Origin: Phoronis australis
Lineage: Eukaryota > Phoronida > Phoronidae
Length of the DNA stretch: 64,000 nt
NCBI GenBank assembly: GCA_002633005.1
Contig: NMRA01000211.1
Span: 414,433 to 478,432 of the forward strand
Direction: 5' to 3'
Within the stretch, counting starts at the first letter, position 1. Every line of letters begins with the position of its first letter. A program made the position numbers and the translations under genes. Below the pieces are notes generated by a model. The model saw only the letters and a list, made by a program, of their open reading frames with translations. It did not search any database and had not been told where the DNA came from. Shown here one piece after another: positions 50,901 to 61,765 of the stretch.

Positions 50901-53900
50901 CACACCTGAAGAAAGGAGACTGTTTCGAAATTACGAGCATACCAAGCATTAAGTCTAGTCATGTTTTTATTGAATTATGTCTTTTAAGAAAGTTTCTTGG
51001 TATTCTTGAACAGCAAAAGCAAGTGTTGAATTTTTATTATTATTGTTGTTGCCATTGTCATGATCACTGATGCCATTTTTAAAACAAATGGCTAACACTT
51101 GTGAGGCTGTTCACAAAGTGACACTTCATCTGAATTAGGTGCTTGCATACAAATATTTTCAGGTGGAAAACTTCACCATTTCCAAGGATTTCTGTTCTGT
51201 AGAAGTTGCTGAGGTCGTCACAATGACAAAACGGGAACTTCCTGAGAAGGTATATTCCCCAGTCAGTATTTTGAGTTCTGACGGTAACGATAAGTTTAAA
51301 ATATTGAATACAATTGTGATTCAAATGTCAGTATTAATAAATCATTGTGCATTGTTTCCCTCTCAAACAAAACTAAAATGCAAGTCTATACTGTCTAGTG
51401 GCTAATTATGTGCACTGTTGACACAGGTTAGCTTTACAAAAATTTATTGTGTTGTTTGGCATTGTGCCATGTTTCTGACTCTGATATTGATTTTTTTGGA
51501 AGGACAAAACTTTGACATTACCATATGCACCCGGTTTGATGTTTTTTTTGCCTTGACAATGCCCAGCCCATGATTTTCCAAACCATTACCCTTAAGTGCT
51601 GTCCACTCACGGACTTACCCTAGAGCATGTTTATCTTGGAACAAGCTGCCATTTGGTTCGGAAGATGTGTGTATGCTATTTAAACTAGTGTCACTTCCCC
51701 CTTTGTGACAACTTACTCGCAACTTATCGAGGTAGGATAATTTGTTCTTTGGTAACTTGTGCCACATCTAATCACTGAGTGGCCACAAACATGAGGCAAG
51801 GCAGAAGTAATTATCAGCTGGGTTTACATAGAGACGGGTCTTCTTTTGCGCGCCATATTCACGTCAGCTGTTCGTTGTCATGCACAATGCGACAACTTCG
51901 GCTTTACCTTAGTTATAGAATATGAGTGTGTGGACGCTCCAGTTAAAAGTTGGGTAAGTTACATTGGTGCAAGTTGTTGAATGTGTGAACAAAACTTTAA
52001 CCAGTTATACTCCCGCTGCTAATTTGTCTTGTTGGGATATTTAGTCCCTTCAGGAGCCATATCAGATTACTCACATTTCAGCTTCAAAAAGCTTGCAGTT
52101 TACTTGCCTGCATTCTGCTGCTTGTTATTCAACTATTGCACTTGAAATTGGTAACATCAATGCAAATCTCTGACTGTTAACAAGAATTAGCATTCAGGGT
52201 AAATCCCCAATTGTGATTTGGAAACCTTGATTTTAAAAAAGACACGATAAAATGTCTTACCGCCCCTTTTTTTTCAATTGAAATGCCCTGAGCATTCATA
52301 GGCTACTTGTAGTAAACTCACTGAATTAATTAAAAAGTTGCAATATTATCACTTTTTAAAATCCAACATGTTACCTATTAAACTACTTTTGGTTTTAAAA
52401 AAGTACTGTCAGACTGTCATGACAAACCATGTTACTAAGTAATACAAGAGCAACGCAGAGCGTTGAAATGTGCCCACAATTGCACCGCATACGGTATCCT
52501 TCTAGGGTTGTTTATTGGTACCATAAAGTGGCCAGTAGAGGGCATATATGTAGTATGTTGTACTTTGCAAAATGGAAAGGCATGGTCATTGTCTCCTCAA
52601 TAGGCTAGGGGCAAAATGTGAGTAATCTTCATAATACAAGCACATCCTATACACCAGTTGCTTAAAGCANNNNNNNNNNNNNNNNNNNNNNNNNNNNNNN
52701 NNNNNNNNNNNNNNNNNNNNNNNNNNNNNNNNNNNNNNNNNNNNNNNNNNNNNNNNNNNNNNNNNNNNNNNNNNNNNNNNNNNNNNNNNNNNNNNNNNNN
52801 NNNNNNNNNNNNNNNNNNNNNNNNNNNNNNNNNNNNNNNNNNNNNNNNNNNNNNNNNNNNNNNNNNNNNNNNNNNNNNNNNNNNNNNNNNNNNNNNNNNN
52901 NNNNNNNNNNNNNNNNNNNNNNNNNNNNNNNNNNNNNNNNNNNNNNNNNNNNNNNNNNNNNNNNNNNNNNNNNNNNNNNNNNNNNNNNNNNNNNNNNNNN
53001 NNNNNNNNNNNNNNNNNNNNNNNNNNNNNNNNNNNNNNNNNNNNNNNNNNNNNNNNNNNNNNNNNNNNNNNNNNNNNNNNNNNNNNNNNNNNNNNNNNNN
53101 NNNNNNNNNNNNNNNNNNNNNNNNNNNNNNNNNNNNNNNNNNNNNNNNNNNNNNNNNNNNNNNNNNNNNNNNNNNNNNNNNNNNNNNNNNNNNNNNNNNN
53201 NNNNNNNNNNNNNNNNNNNNNNNNNNNNNNNNNNNNNNNNNNNNNNNNNNNNNNNNNNNNNNNNNNNNNNNNNNNNNNNNNNNNNNNNNNNNNNNNNNNN
53301 NNNNNNNNNNNNNNNNNNNNNNNNNNNNNNNNNNNNNNNNNNNNNNNNNNNNAAAACTGCCACTAGGAGGCGCCACAGTAGTCGAAATTGTCAGAAAATC
53401 ATCGTCAACCGTCCTCTACATGGTAAGCATATACATGCCAATTTTCACAATCATCCTTTGAGCGGTTTGTTTGATAGAGGGGTGGACGCACAAAAAAACA
53501 CTAAAAATTGCCACTAGGTGGCGCAAACTACGTCGAATCCATCTGAAAACGACAGGATAGCGTCATCTCACTAATACGTGCCTACATACCAAATTTCACG
53601 AAAATCCGTTCAGGACTTTTGAAGATACAAAGGTAAGCGTAAAAAACTAAAATTGCCACTAGGGGGCACACCGGTAGTCGGATCCGTCCAAAAGTTCGCA
53701 CATGCCGTCCCATTCATGAATGGAACATATGTGCCAAATTTCATGAACGTATGTCAAAGGGTTTTGGAGATAGAGCAGCGGACGCCGCCCGGACGGACGG
53801 ACGGACGGACGGACAGAGATGACAGCATAATGCGTCCACATATAAATATGTGGGCGCATAAAAATTGATGCATTTACGTAAAAGTTGTGTTGCTGAAGTC

Positions 53901-55265
53901 ACTGTCACTGAAAGGTATCTTTATAATGTACGAAAATAAGGTTGCTAAAAGTCATGAGACTTACTGTAAAGCTTGAACTGCATTGTTGTTAAGTTTGAAT
54001 ATGCTGATGATAGTGACTGGTGCACTGTAGTTTGTTGGTGGTTTTGAAATGTTGTACTAGGAATGCCATTCTGGGGTTTTTATCATTCCTTTGACACATT
54101 TCTTAGAGACTTCCACGTGAGTGATTGATATCATTTACATTGCATGCAGGTCACAGACCCTACAGCAAATTTAACCTTCAACCTGACCTTGACAGAGACT
54201 GAGAAACAGGCCAGGGAACAGTTACAGCTTCCGTTTGTCAAAATACACAACCAGTAAGTAACAATAGTTTTGGTGTTCGTGACACGCTTCTCTGTGTTCT
54301 CAACAAAAGTACTTTCCATTTCAGCGTTGCTGGCTATTACTCTCATTTGATTGCCCAGAGCTTTGTTTGAGAACTGAAAAATCATCTGTGTTTTCAAGAC
54401 CTCTATCAGTTTGTTTTTCTCAATTATTCTTTACTGCATTCCATTCCTCAGTGAAAATGACCTTGCTCTTAGTGAAGAAAAAAAGTGGAGGGCCACCAGG
54501 CACTAAATTGGCTGCTGGTTGATCAAAGCGCATTGTAAAGCTTTTCTCCAAATGTTCTCAGAGTTTAGTACATCCCCCTCCCTTCCTCCCTCAAAAGTCT
54601 ACAAAAATGGCAACATTTTTATGAGGTCCATGTTTTTTGTTCCTGTTATGCAAGTGAGCTTCAAAGTCTTATGCCAGTGTTTTGAAATATTTTACACCAC
54701 CTAGTGGATAATATTGAAAATTTTTACCCTATTTTGGCATCCCTCTATGCGTCAAGTCACTCATTGAATCAGTATGAAAATTGCCAAATGTGTTCCTTAA
54801 TCCCCAAATAAAAGAAGCCTATTGTAAACACAACCAGTAAGAACCATTCATAGTTATCAGAAGGGAAATGCGATGTAATGCCTAATGACTTATTATGCAT
54901 CGAAATAATTTCCAAAATTGTCATTTTTCTATCCTACAAGAACATGTTCAAAATATTGCAGGTTTATTTTGACTTGGGGTCTATCAGTTTATGCCCAAGT
55001 CACTAAGTTCGTGCAGCTGGCCTCATTTAACTGACCATCTACTTGCAGGTTTGTTGTCAATTTTGCAATGCTTTTAACTGAATGTCAGTAATTGGGGAAA
55101 ATTGTTGGGTTTAGATGTAACTGTCCTTTGGCTTACATGTGTATAACTTGTCTGTTTTTATTTTCTTCTAGAAAACATGGTGGGGGTGAATCACAGATAT
55201 TCTATCAGCCAGATGAAGCAGATGACTTCGATGAAGAAGACCCAGATGATGACCTTGACATTTAG
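44874..55265 (+). CDS. ELP5: Elongator complex protein 5, complete
   Basis: Subunit of the Elp4-5-6 RecA-like ring of Elongator, needed for modification of wobble uridine in tRNAs. Seven exons join with matching phases: 44874-44928, 47697-47841, 48324-48514, 49622-49797, 51163-51249, 54150-54253, 55172-55265. The total of 852 bases gives 283 aa, close to the roughly 300 of human ELP5. Diagnostic parts: N-terminal MLSDLL, the SGRALLKSWV segment that replaces the Walker A region, DPTANLTFNLTLTETEKQAR, and the acidic C-terminal end DDFDEEDPDDDLDI, nearly the same as in vertebrate ELP5. The Elp4-6 proteins have the RecA fold but lack proper Walker motifs, which fits. Intron 5 holds the 683-base N run. 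CDC42 lies upstream in the opposite direction. Confidence 0.93.
45046..45106. repeat. 61-base perfect palindrome (30-base arms, one central base)
   Basis: The left arm runs tgtagattaggcaattacat then cgccctgact, the centre is g at 45076, and the right arm is its exact reverse complement. Lies 118 bases after ELP5 exon 1, in intron 1. No protein or tRNA signal. Confidence 0.97.
45209..45526. mobile_element. MULE-like MITE with 22-bp perfect TIRs and 9-bp target duplication
   Basis: The left end taggcaatgaccatcgcctc(tg) is repeated inverted at 45505-45526. Exact 9-base duplications gcggttcgc flank it (45200-45208 and 45527-45535). A 9-bp duplication is typical of Mutator-like elements. The element is 318 bp with no coding capacity, and lies in ELP5 intron 1. 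Confidence 0.85.
46075..46215 (+). repeat. tRNA-derived SINE-like element, copy 1
   Basis: A-box-like tagctgaatgg (46130-46140) and B-box-like ggttcgtttcc (46173-46183) lie within ttccggtgaatcatatgagc ... ggtaatctcg-ctattac. The same block recurs about 390 bases later. Confidence 0.65.
46462..46598 (+). repeat. tRNA-derived SINE-like element, copy 2
   Basis: Collinear with 46075-46215, with an intact B box ggttcgattcc (46561-46571) and a changed A-box region (ttgaatggtttg). Confidence 0.65.
46756..47254. mobile_element. Diverged MULE-like MITE, relative of 45209-45526
   Basis: Left end tagacagtgaccattgtctc and right end tagtcactgtcta pair as inverted repeats. The interior holds two opposing copies of the family body (tatgcgcaaaag at 47133 and its complement at 46895), suggesting a rearranged or nested element of 499 bp. 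Confidence 0.6.
47697..47841 (+). CDS. ELP5: ELP5 exon 2
   Basis: Acceptor cttccattttag ending at 47696, donor gtaagaat at 47842. Encodes (D)SCAVSGRALLKSWVCYLASR...VHVVHYDAALM...PGHVLA. GRALLKSWV and the VHV strand align with the family's degenerate nucleotide-binding region. Confidence 0.9.
48324..48514 (+). CDS. ELP5: ELP5 exon 3
   Basis: Acceptor cacattgcag ending at 48323, donor gtagtc at 48515. Encodes (K)ASWHDYSEDLLGWDNG...VFHSLSPLLMTMSAAYACQTLHSL...RK. The H-D-x-x-x-D-x-L-x-W pattern is typical of ELP5. Confidence 0.9.
49622..49797 (+). CDS. ELP5: ELP5 exon 4
   Basis: Acceptor ttcattctag ending at 49621, donor gtatgtc at 49798. Encodes (G)AVVPIIALVHRDLHEDTD...ISSTVITLSPG...TCSILHKRSTGKVSKK, containing the family's 'LVHxDLH' stretch. 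Confidence 0.92.
50800..50990 (+). mobile_element. Possible retrotransposon 3' tail fragment
   Basis: tgatgatgtgacatgcagtcac and, 80 bases on, acctgaagaaaggagactgtttcgaaattacg resemble the 'CTGAAGAAG...CGAAACG' hairpin phrases found in 3' parts of many non-LTR or Penelope-like elements. Motif resemblance only. Confidence 0.3.
51163..51249 (+). CDS. ELP5: ELP5 exon 5
   Basis: Acceptor aatattttcag ending at 51162, donor gtatattcc at 51250; 29 whole codons. Encodes VENFTISKDFCSVEVAEVVT...KRELPEK. Moderately conserved; accepted because both phases match its neighbours. Confidence 0.82.
52670..53352. other. Assembly gap (683 N)
   Basis: Run of n within ELP5 intron 5, abutting the family B tandem array; the long open frames across it are artefacts. 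Confidence 1.
53353..53870 (-). repeat. Family B array, reverse orientation, ending in (GGAC)6 and a hairpin
   Basis: At least three units with gccactagg-ggcgc in reverse orientation follow directly after the N run. They run into (ggac)6 at 53791-53814 and then the palindrome at 53830-53859. The N run probably covers more of the same array. Lies in ELP5 intron 5. Confidence 0.8.
53830..53859. repeat. Terminal palindrome of the family B element
   Basis: atgcgtccacata, a taaa spacer, then tatgtgggcgcat: a near-perfect 30-base hairpin. A second copy is at 37666-37695. Confidence 0.75.
54150..54253 (+). CDS. ELP5: ELP5 exon 6
   Basis: Acceptor attgcatgcag ending at 54149, donor gtaagtaac at 54254. 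Encodes VTDPTANLTFNLTLTETEKQ, then AREQLQLPFVKIHN and part of a Gln codon; a clear match to the DPTxxLTFNLxLSxxE motif of ELP5. Confidence 0.93.
55172..55265 (+). CDS. ELP5: ELP5 exon 7 with stop
   Basis: Acceptor ttttcttctag ending at 55171; encodes (Q)KHGGGESQIFYQPDEADDFD then EEDPDDDLDI and TAG at 55263-55265. The IFYxPDxxDDxDxEDPDDDLDI end is the most conserved part of ELP5. Confidence 0.95.
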
Positions 55266-56040
55266 TTGTGTACAATGAGGTCAATAAGGTCATAGACTTG
55301 AGCTAAAGTATTTCAAACTGGTACATGAACAAGTGGAGATAGTTACTTTGTATGTACTGGCATATGGACACATCATTCAATATAAGCGAAGAGTATTGAG
55401 ACAAAATCACCCAGAATTCCCCCCTCATGATGGCTGTGTGAATTCTCTGTGGAATTCATCATCAGAGTAGTCTTCCCTCATGACCAAGAGTGACAAGAGG
55501 AAAGTTGGTAAGGTAGCTAAGCCATTGTGTAATCAGAATTTTCCCTAATTACTAGTAACTTATGCTGTTTGCAAGTTTAGCTGTCGTGATGGGAAAACAG
55601 TATTTTGTCTTATTACTTTTGTGTTGTCCTGTAGCTGCCTAAAATTGTTGATAGCAAAGGCCGAAGGTTTCGTTTGATGATTAGCAGACGGCATCTTAAT
55701 CAGTAAATGTTGTTCCTTGAATTTTGTTCATCTATTACCTGTCGTCATCTTCCTCTTTTCCCACCTTCTCGGGACTCATCCTCATTCCTCAAGTTCTTCA
55801 TCCTGGTCATCCTTCATTGTCTTCATCATGATTGACAGTCTTCCTTTCACTAAATTTTGTCAAGGTCTGTTGCTAACATCCAAGTTATGTGTCATTTTCT
55901 TTATGAATAGGGATTGACTTACCTATTTTCAAATCATCTTGAAATATACCAGGCACGTGATTAATGATTGGTTTATAATTAGGGAAATTTGTTGGATAGA
56001 AGGTAGAATATTATTTGATAAATGAACATGTTATTCCATA

Positions 56041-56370
56041 GGCGATTTAGGTGGCGGGGGCAGGGGCTCCCCCCCTTGGTTGCTGCAAGCAAAATGAAAT
56101 AGCAACAGCATGAAGCGTAAGGAAATATTGAGTTCAGTAACGAGGACTGGTAGCGGATGGGTGGATGGGGATCAGGCCCCAGACTGCGGCGGGATCGTTT
56201 TCCCGTTCTTTTTTAGTCTACCGATAGATTTTGGGAACAGAAGGTGCACATCCTTGGCTCCTTTCAACTGTCCGCAACTATCGGGACGCCTGTGCACATA
56301 CAATCGCGCCTTGTCCAATTGCCGATGCAACATGTTGGGCCCCCACTTATAGTACCCTAGATCCACCACT
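56041..56370 (-). repeat. Interspersed repeat, inverted copy of 775-1065
   Basis: The minus strand reads ctagggtactataagtgggg then cccaacatgttgc, parallel to 787 onwards; the far end has the C-rich ggctcccccccttgg. Lies in the probable ELP5 3' UTR. Confidence 0.6.
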
Positions 56371-56511
56371 TTATACCATCACAGTCTGTAGTGGATTCTG
56401 AGTTAAGATGTTTGATTATTTGTGATACCTTGTCCTCATCACCATTTTTTAATTAAAAATGGATCTGCTCCATGTAGTTTGTACTTGAGAAGCCATGTTT
56501 TGCCCAATGTT

Positions 56512-56517
56512 AATAAA
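56512..56517 (+). terminator. ELP5: Possible ELP5 polyadenylation signal
   Basis: aataaa about 1.25 kb after the ELP5 stop, followed by T- and GT-rich sequence. If used, the 3' UTR includes the repeat at 56041-56370. Confidence 0.4.
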
Positions 56518-57657
56518 ATTTTATCTTTTTTAGTATTATGTCCAAATGTTGGGAGGTATTAAAGTGAGGGAGAAAAGTTTTGGATGACTTGTCAAGTTTG
56601 TCCATGTCACTTTTGTTTGTGCATGTTACAGTTTTTGTTATAATACATGAGCTTGACGTTTATATAAGAACACATTTTATTAGGTGTCATTTAACTGCTT
56701 GCTTGGCTGACTGAAGACATTGCCGTGTAGGTTCAGGTGAATAGTTTCTTTGATCTACCTTTTAACACAGCCTATTCCCTGTTGGAAGTTGCAGGTTGTC
56801 AACCTGGGACCTTACAGTTGTCAACGCAGCACTCTGACCTTTAGGCAACTAAGTGACCATTAAGGGAAATTCCCTATACTTACAGCTTCCTGCTGCCTAA
56901 GGAAGATGCAAGCAAGTGTGGATTAGCTGCTTTCTTGGCTTACTGAAGAAATTTTGGGGCTTCAGATGAATATCTTCCTTGATTTTTCTTTTAGTCCGTC
57001 TTGTGTGACTGTGGAATATGCAGATATTTTGGTGGTGGACTGTGGGTTTTAGGCGATCAGGCGCACAGTGTTTGCCGCAGAGATATAAAACAATGGAATC
57101 GTTGTTCCTGTGATTTTATGCCAAATCTTGCAATTCTCGCGGGTGTCTTCAGGCATTTTGTGTGTGTGTGTTTTACTTTGGAGGGTTGCCGTTCCTAATT
57201 ACAAAGGATGAAACCATAGGGCTAATGTGGTTCTTCAGCGGAAAGATTCACCGCCTCTAACTCAACTGACTCGACCGCTGTGCTTCCATAAAAATCGACT
57301 GCAAAGATTCAAAGTACGATTCACAGTAAATGAAAAGGCTAAATTGTCAAAAAAAAAAACGCCTTTCGGCGGCAATCGGTTACCGGGTTGTCGGTAGATA
57401 AGCCCCTGAGCGTGCTTCCGAAAAATCCTCCGGGCGTTTTAGTAACTCCAACTAAACACCCATAGATAAGCCTACCATTTGAAACGCAAGGGCGTTTACT
57501 TGGAAAAGGGGAAGGCGTGTAAACGGAAAGTCAAAGTTTTGACTTTGCAAACGGCAACATGTACCGCGATACCATTTCTGTGAAAGAAACAGCCTTCTGG
57601 GTGGATTGGTAATCTTTAAAATGAATGTTGTGAATACGTTAATACATGTAAACTACG

Positions 57658-59614
57658 TTAAAGGAAAATGCCACCCGATTTAATTAGTCATTTTTACGGT
57701 CTTAATCGGTCCATATCCACATCACCTCTTATAGGGACAAGGATCCATCTTACCTCGCCGAGAGGTGTCGCGTTAACCTGTGAGAAAAATGAGAAACGAC
57801 GCAGTGACGTCAGTGGTTCTTCTGAAAAGTGAGTGTATCGTTCCCGCTCGTGCAAGCTATGAAGCTGCGAGGAAAGCGGGTACATCTTTTTTTTTTGATT
57901 TCCTCGAGAGCCCATAATGCTTCGAAAGTGGCTCGCGGTATTGAAGAATGAAAAGTACGTCGTTAATATTAAGTTTGAGGCCGTGAAACTTCTCCGTGTC
58001 TGTCAGTGGCCTGCATTGCGTCGGACCAGTTGTTGATCAGTTTTTTGTCATGGAGAATTGTAGTTGGCCATGAAAACAAACAATTACAATTAATTCAAGG
58101 CGTGAGAACATAACGTTTTATGTAACCTGTTTGATGATTGACTTGTTTTTGAGGCTTGTGTTTGGTCATCTGGGTCTAGGATGTTTTTGCCAGTTCTTTT
58201 TCTCAGCCCTAGAAAACTTGGTAAGCACATCTGTGTTTAAATGTGGTGCAAACTCAGGATGGTCCGTGAGACGCATATGTTCTTTGTTTCACTTTCGGAA
58301 TTTTGTGGCAGCAAACCCAAGCGTCATTCGTTTCCATTATCGTGCAGTTACCTCACTGACACCACGACAAGTCATTCAAACGGGTTTCGGAACTAAGCAT
58401 ATGTTCCGTTGTCTGTGCACATTCACGGAGCCTCTCTATTATTTCTTGATCGGTGTATTCCGATTCGAAGAGATAGCCTGTGAAACCTAACGACCGACCT
58501 GTGAAGTCTTCGCCGGATGAGCACTCGTCGAAGTCGGGATTGCGAGTTGCCACGTTGCGCGTTCTGTTTCAAAACGAATTATTCCTAACCTAACCAGTGC
58601 TTATATAAAACTGAAACAAAGTCTGTTTCATTCGATACAATTTGTAATGCCTTTGGAGTATTCGTGAGTGCAAATGTTTTGAGAAGCCAGCAATGAATAA
58701 ACCACTGGCGTTACAGTCTTTAGATACCATGAACTAATTGACCAGTCACCGAGGCCGTGTGAGCGCATACTAAATTGGTGTTTGCTGACAAAAAGCTGTT
58801 GGGAAATAATAATTCGATTTTATATCTTATGATCAGATGTTCGGGGAATCTTTATTTAAATATTCATTTACATTATTGGAATCCTTGTTTATTACTCTAC
58901 ATTTTTCCCTGATGGTTATGTGAAAGAGTAACCTGATTTCGCGACCCCCGACGAGCTATTAAGTAGATTTGCAGCTTCGCGGCTAATTCATCAAAATAAT
59001 CACGTGCACAATTTTTCTTTGGCTCTCTTATATAGTCTTTTCCTGACTGGAAGTTTAGTTTCCAACTTTGGCTGGTTTATGTACGTCAGTGATGTCTTGA
59101 TTCCGGCCGCGATGGGCCTGATCCGTTTCCGAGCCTCTGGCCGGGATAGCAAGCGTTTTGTGTGTTTAGAATTGAAAGAAATTGCAAGTCTAAAATTACA
59201 ACACACAGCTATGTTCCCCAGCCTGTATTTCACCGACGATTAACTTGAATTTATCACAAACCCTCATCTCTCGCGACCGACCTTGGTAAATTGGCTACGG
59301 TACGTTCAAATACCTAAAAATCCGTACCAGCGAAATAAAACAACACGTTTGTTCAATAACTCGGTGTATTTGTAAGGGTTTTACATCGAATTTTGGTGAT
59401 TTATTGGTGTAAAACGATGAATTCAAACGATAAGCTGACACCAGCACGCGTGTTGTGAACTGCTGAACAGACTGCATTCGAACCTCTGGCGTCATTGGTT
59501 AATTGGTTCGCAGTCAGGTGTCGGGTAAAAAAGCTGTACTTGCTGTTGTCTAGTGGAACTACTCGATCTAAATAGATACAAACTAGGTTAATTTTGGGTG
59601 GCATTCTCCTTTAA
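57658..59614 (-). mobile_element. TTAA-flanked inverted-repeat DNA transposon (about 1.95 kb)
   Basis: TTAA at 57658-57661 is followed by aggaaaatgccaccc, and gggtggcattctcct at the right is followed by TTAA at 59611-59614. The ends are inverted repeats with one mismatch and pairing continues partly inward. TTAA duplications are used by piggyBac and Kolobok elements. The outermost AGG does not look like the CCC ends of piggyBac, which points towards Kolobok, but no transposase is recognisable. Inside, on the minus strand, lies a broken P2X7-ballast-like domain (58165-58570). Confidence 0.72.
58165..58570 (-). pseudogene. Broken P2X7 C-terminal ballast-like zinc domain
   Basis: The minus strand from about 58565 encodes ATRNPDFDECSSGED...GYLFESEYTDQEI...LSWCQ, then TGA (58355-58353), then GNCTIMETNDAWVCCHKIPK. 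After a frame change it continues TDHPEFAPHLNTDVLTKF. The succession GYxFEPEYT, WCxCGxC, CC, and HPxF...LN..VL is that of the cysteine-rich intracellular domain first known from vertebrate P2X7 receptors and found alone in many invertebrate proteins. The TGA falls on the second Cys of WCxCGxC, a further Cys is Trp, and a late Cys is missing. No ATG start is visible; a possible acceptor (aacag) lies just upstream. It has no channel part. Best read as a decayed gene inside the TTAA element. Confidence 0.62.
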
Positions 59615-61765
59615 GATGAAAGGCTAAACATCATTAAGCTTGGAAAACGAGTGACAGTTCATTCCACCGTCCTGTTGTCACAAAACGATGCAGGAAGTGG
59701 CCTTCAACATGAAAGCCGGTTGCACGATTGCACAAAAAGCAGCAAAATGAAGGTAATCAATTTCAACATTAGGCCCTCTCTCCTTGTGCGGCCCCTTTAA
59801 AATTTGTCAATAAAAACACAAAAAGGGTGGTCAATTGAATATCATCAATGCCCTCCTTCAAGGTCGGGGCCCCTAAATATGAAAATATCTTCACTTTTTC
59901 TAAAATAATGAAATGCGCAGCAATTGACGTTATCTGTCAAGCGGAGACCCTAACAATGTCCTGACCAGGGTCCTCAAAAGGTATACCATGCACTGTTGTT
60001 AAATGTTCTTTTAGAATTTTCTCTCTTATCCGTATTTCGAAGTCTTTCTTTTCTCTATTGTCCCCAGCCCCACACCTAAGTCGGTTGCCAAGGTTTAACC
60101 CTGGCGCCTGAAAAATTTTGGGGGCCGTGCACCCCCGCCCCTCCCCCGCTTCCTACGGCCCTGAACTAGATATTCAGTTCTTAATTAACCGAGGAAACAG
60201 TTTCGTTTATGTATAGATTATTGCATGGCGAAGTCGTTATCTTCCGTTATCTAGAGCCCGAGTGGATTTTGGAGAATAATCGCCCGAGGGGCGTTAGCCC
60301 CGAGGGTGACGGAGAATTTGGTAGTCAGACAGTTATCTGAGCTCTTGCAGAAGGGTCCAAGGCAGTGAGAATTCTCAACATACTTCTTTTATGAGACCGC
60401 TATACTGTCAAATTGCCACCGTTTGGGTGAAATAATCAATTTAGGGACCATAGTTGAGTCCCTAACAGTTTCATGCAACTTGGCAACGGTCTCCGGACTT
60501 CAGTGTCACAAGACATGTCTGTTGATGAAGCACTTGGGGTGAACAAAGCAATAATAGAAGTTCGGAAAGTTCTAAATGTTGCCAATTTGTTAGCGTTCAC
60601 GAGGTTATATTCATTAACATACTACTTTTGAAAAGCAATTGGTGTACTATGCATATTCAACGATGGTGCTTATTTGAGTTGGAAACAAACGTCACGGTGG
60701 CCACCTTCCCACTCTCATTCAGACTTCCGGTAGTTACACGTCGGTCGCCTTGCCTAAAAGCAGAGATGTGTCAAAGGCGAAACAAAATGAAATTGTCGGC
60801 CACCTTTGACTAATTACTAGTGTAGCCACTAGGAGAATCTCTGTCGTGTGTAAGTTTAACATTTTTAAGTGCATCCCAGTTAGACCTATGAAAGATTTGG
60901 AAACGTCTTATCAAATTCACTAGCCACATTATCAGTTCGGTTATACATTTCTGGTTACAAATTTAATGACACAAATTGGCATTTTAATGCGTACAAAATA
61001 ACTTACTTTGTGACGTTAAAACTTCTGGAAACATCGTTTACAGCTTCATTCCTTTACGGAACCGAATTTATTCGTTTTTAGATATTTCCGTGTTCAATTT
61101 GTAGAATAAACCAAAGTTAAACGTCAAATATCATGGGAATGTGCGACTTCAAACATGGAAACTTTTCACGTTGATGAAATTCATTAATTTGTGATTTCAA
61201 AAACATCCAAACCAACTTTCCCCCAGAATTATCGAAAAATGGTGTTATAGGCTTCCTGCTTCGGCCCGACTCACTTCCAAGTACAGAAGTACCCTGAAGT
61301 TTGTTTAGTAGTATCTCAAAGACTGACCGTGTCAGAATAAATTTGGAGGTCAATCAATATCATTCCAACGCAATTGCAACAGTCTTATTGATAACAATAA
61401 ACAAATACCAAAAACAAGTTTCAGCCGAGAACGAGAAACTCGCCTAAAAGGAAGATCCCGCGGGATCATGGTCAATCGGATTTACGCTAGTGAGAGGCAA
61501 AAATTTCAAAAGTATGCTCGGGTTCTCATTAGAGTACTAGTACCAAAATGGCGGATGCTGAAGTGATACACAAGTCCACAGTTCACGTGCGTTTTCCGAG
61601 CAACTGGATGAGGGAGTAAGGTTTTTAAGTGCAAAATTTTTCAGTAAGTTGAGCCAATCCCAACGTATTCAGGATTGCTACAAACCCATTTTTTCTTACC
61701 GTTGACAACTACGTATGTTATCGGTAAATACAGTAGTCGGAAGTCTCTCTCGGGGAAAAAATTAC
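59615..61765. other. No gene recognised; GC-rich repeat fragments
   Basis: 59760-60170 has C/G-rich transposon-like phrases (ggggccgtgcacccccgccc), and 60279-60310 has a small hairpin-like cgcccgaggggcg-ttag-ccccgaggg. Nothing coding was supported. Confidence 0.4.

Noticed and set aside
52597-53461. Long frames made of X
   Set aside because: They span the N run.
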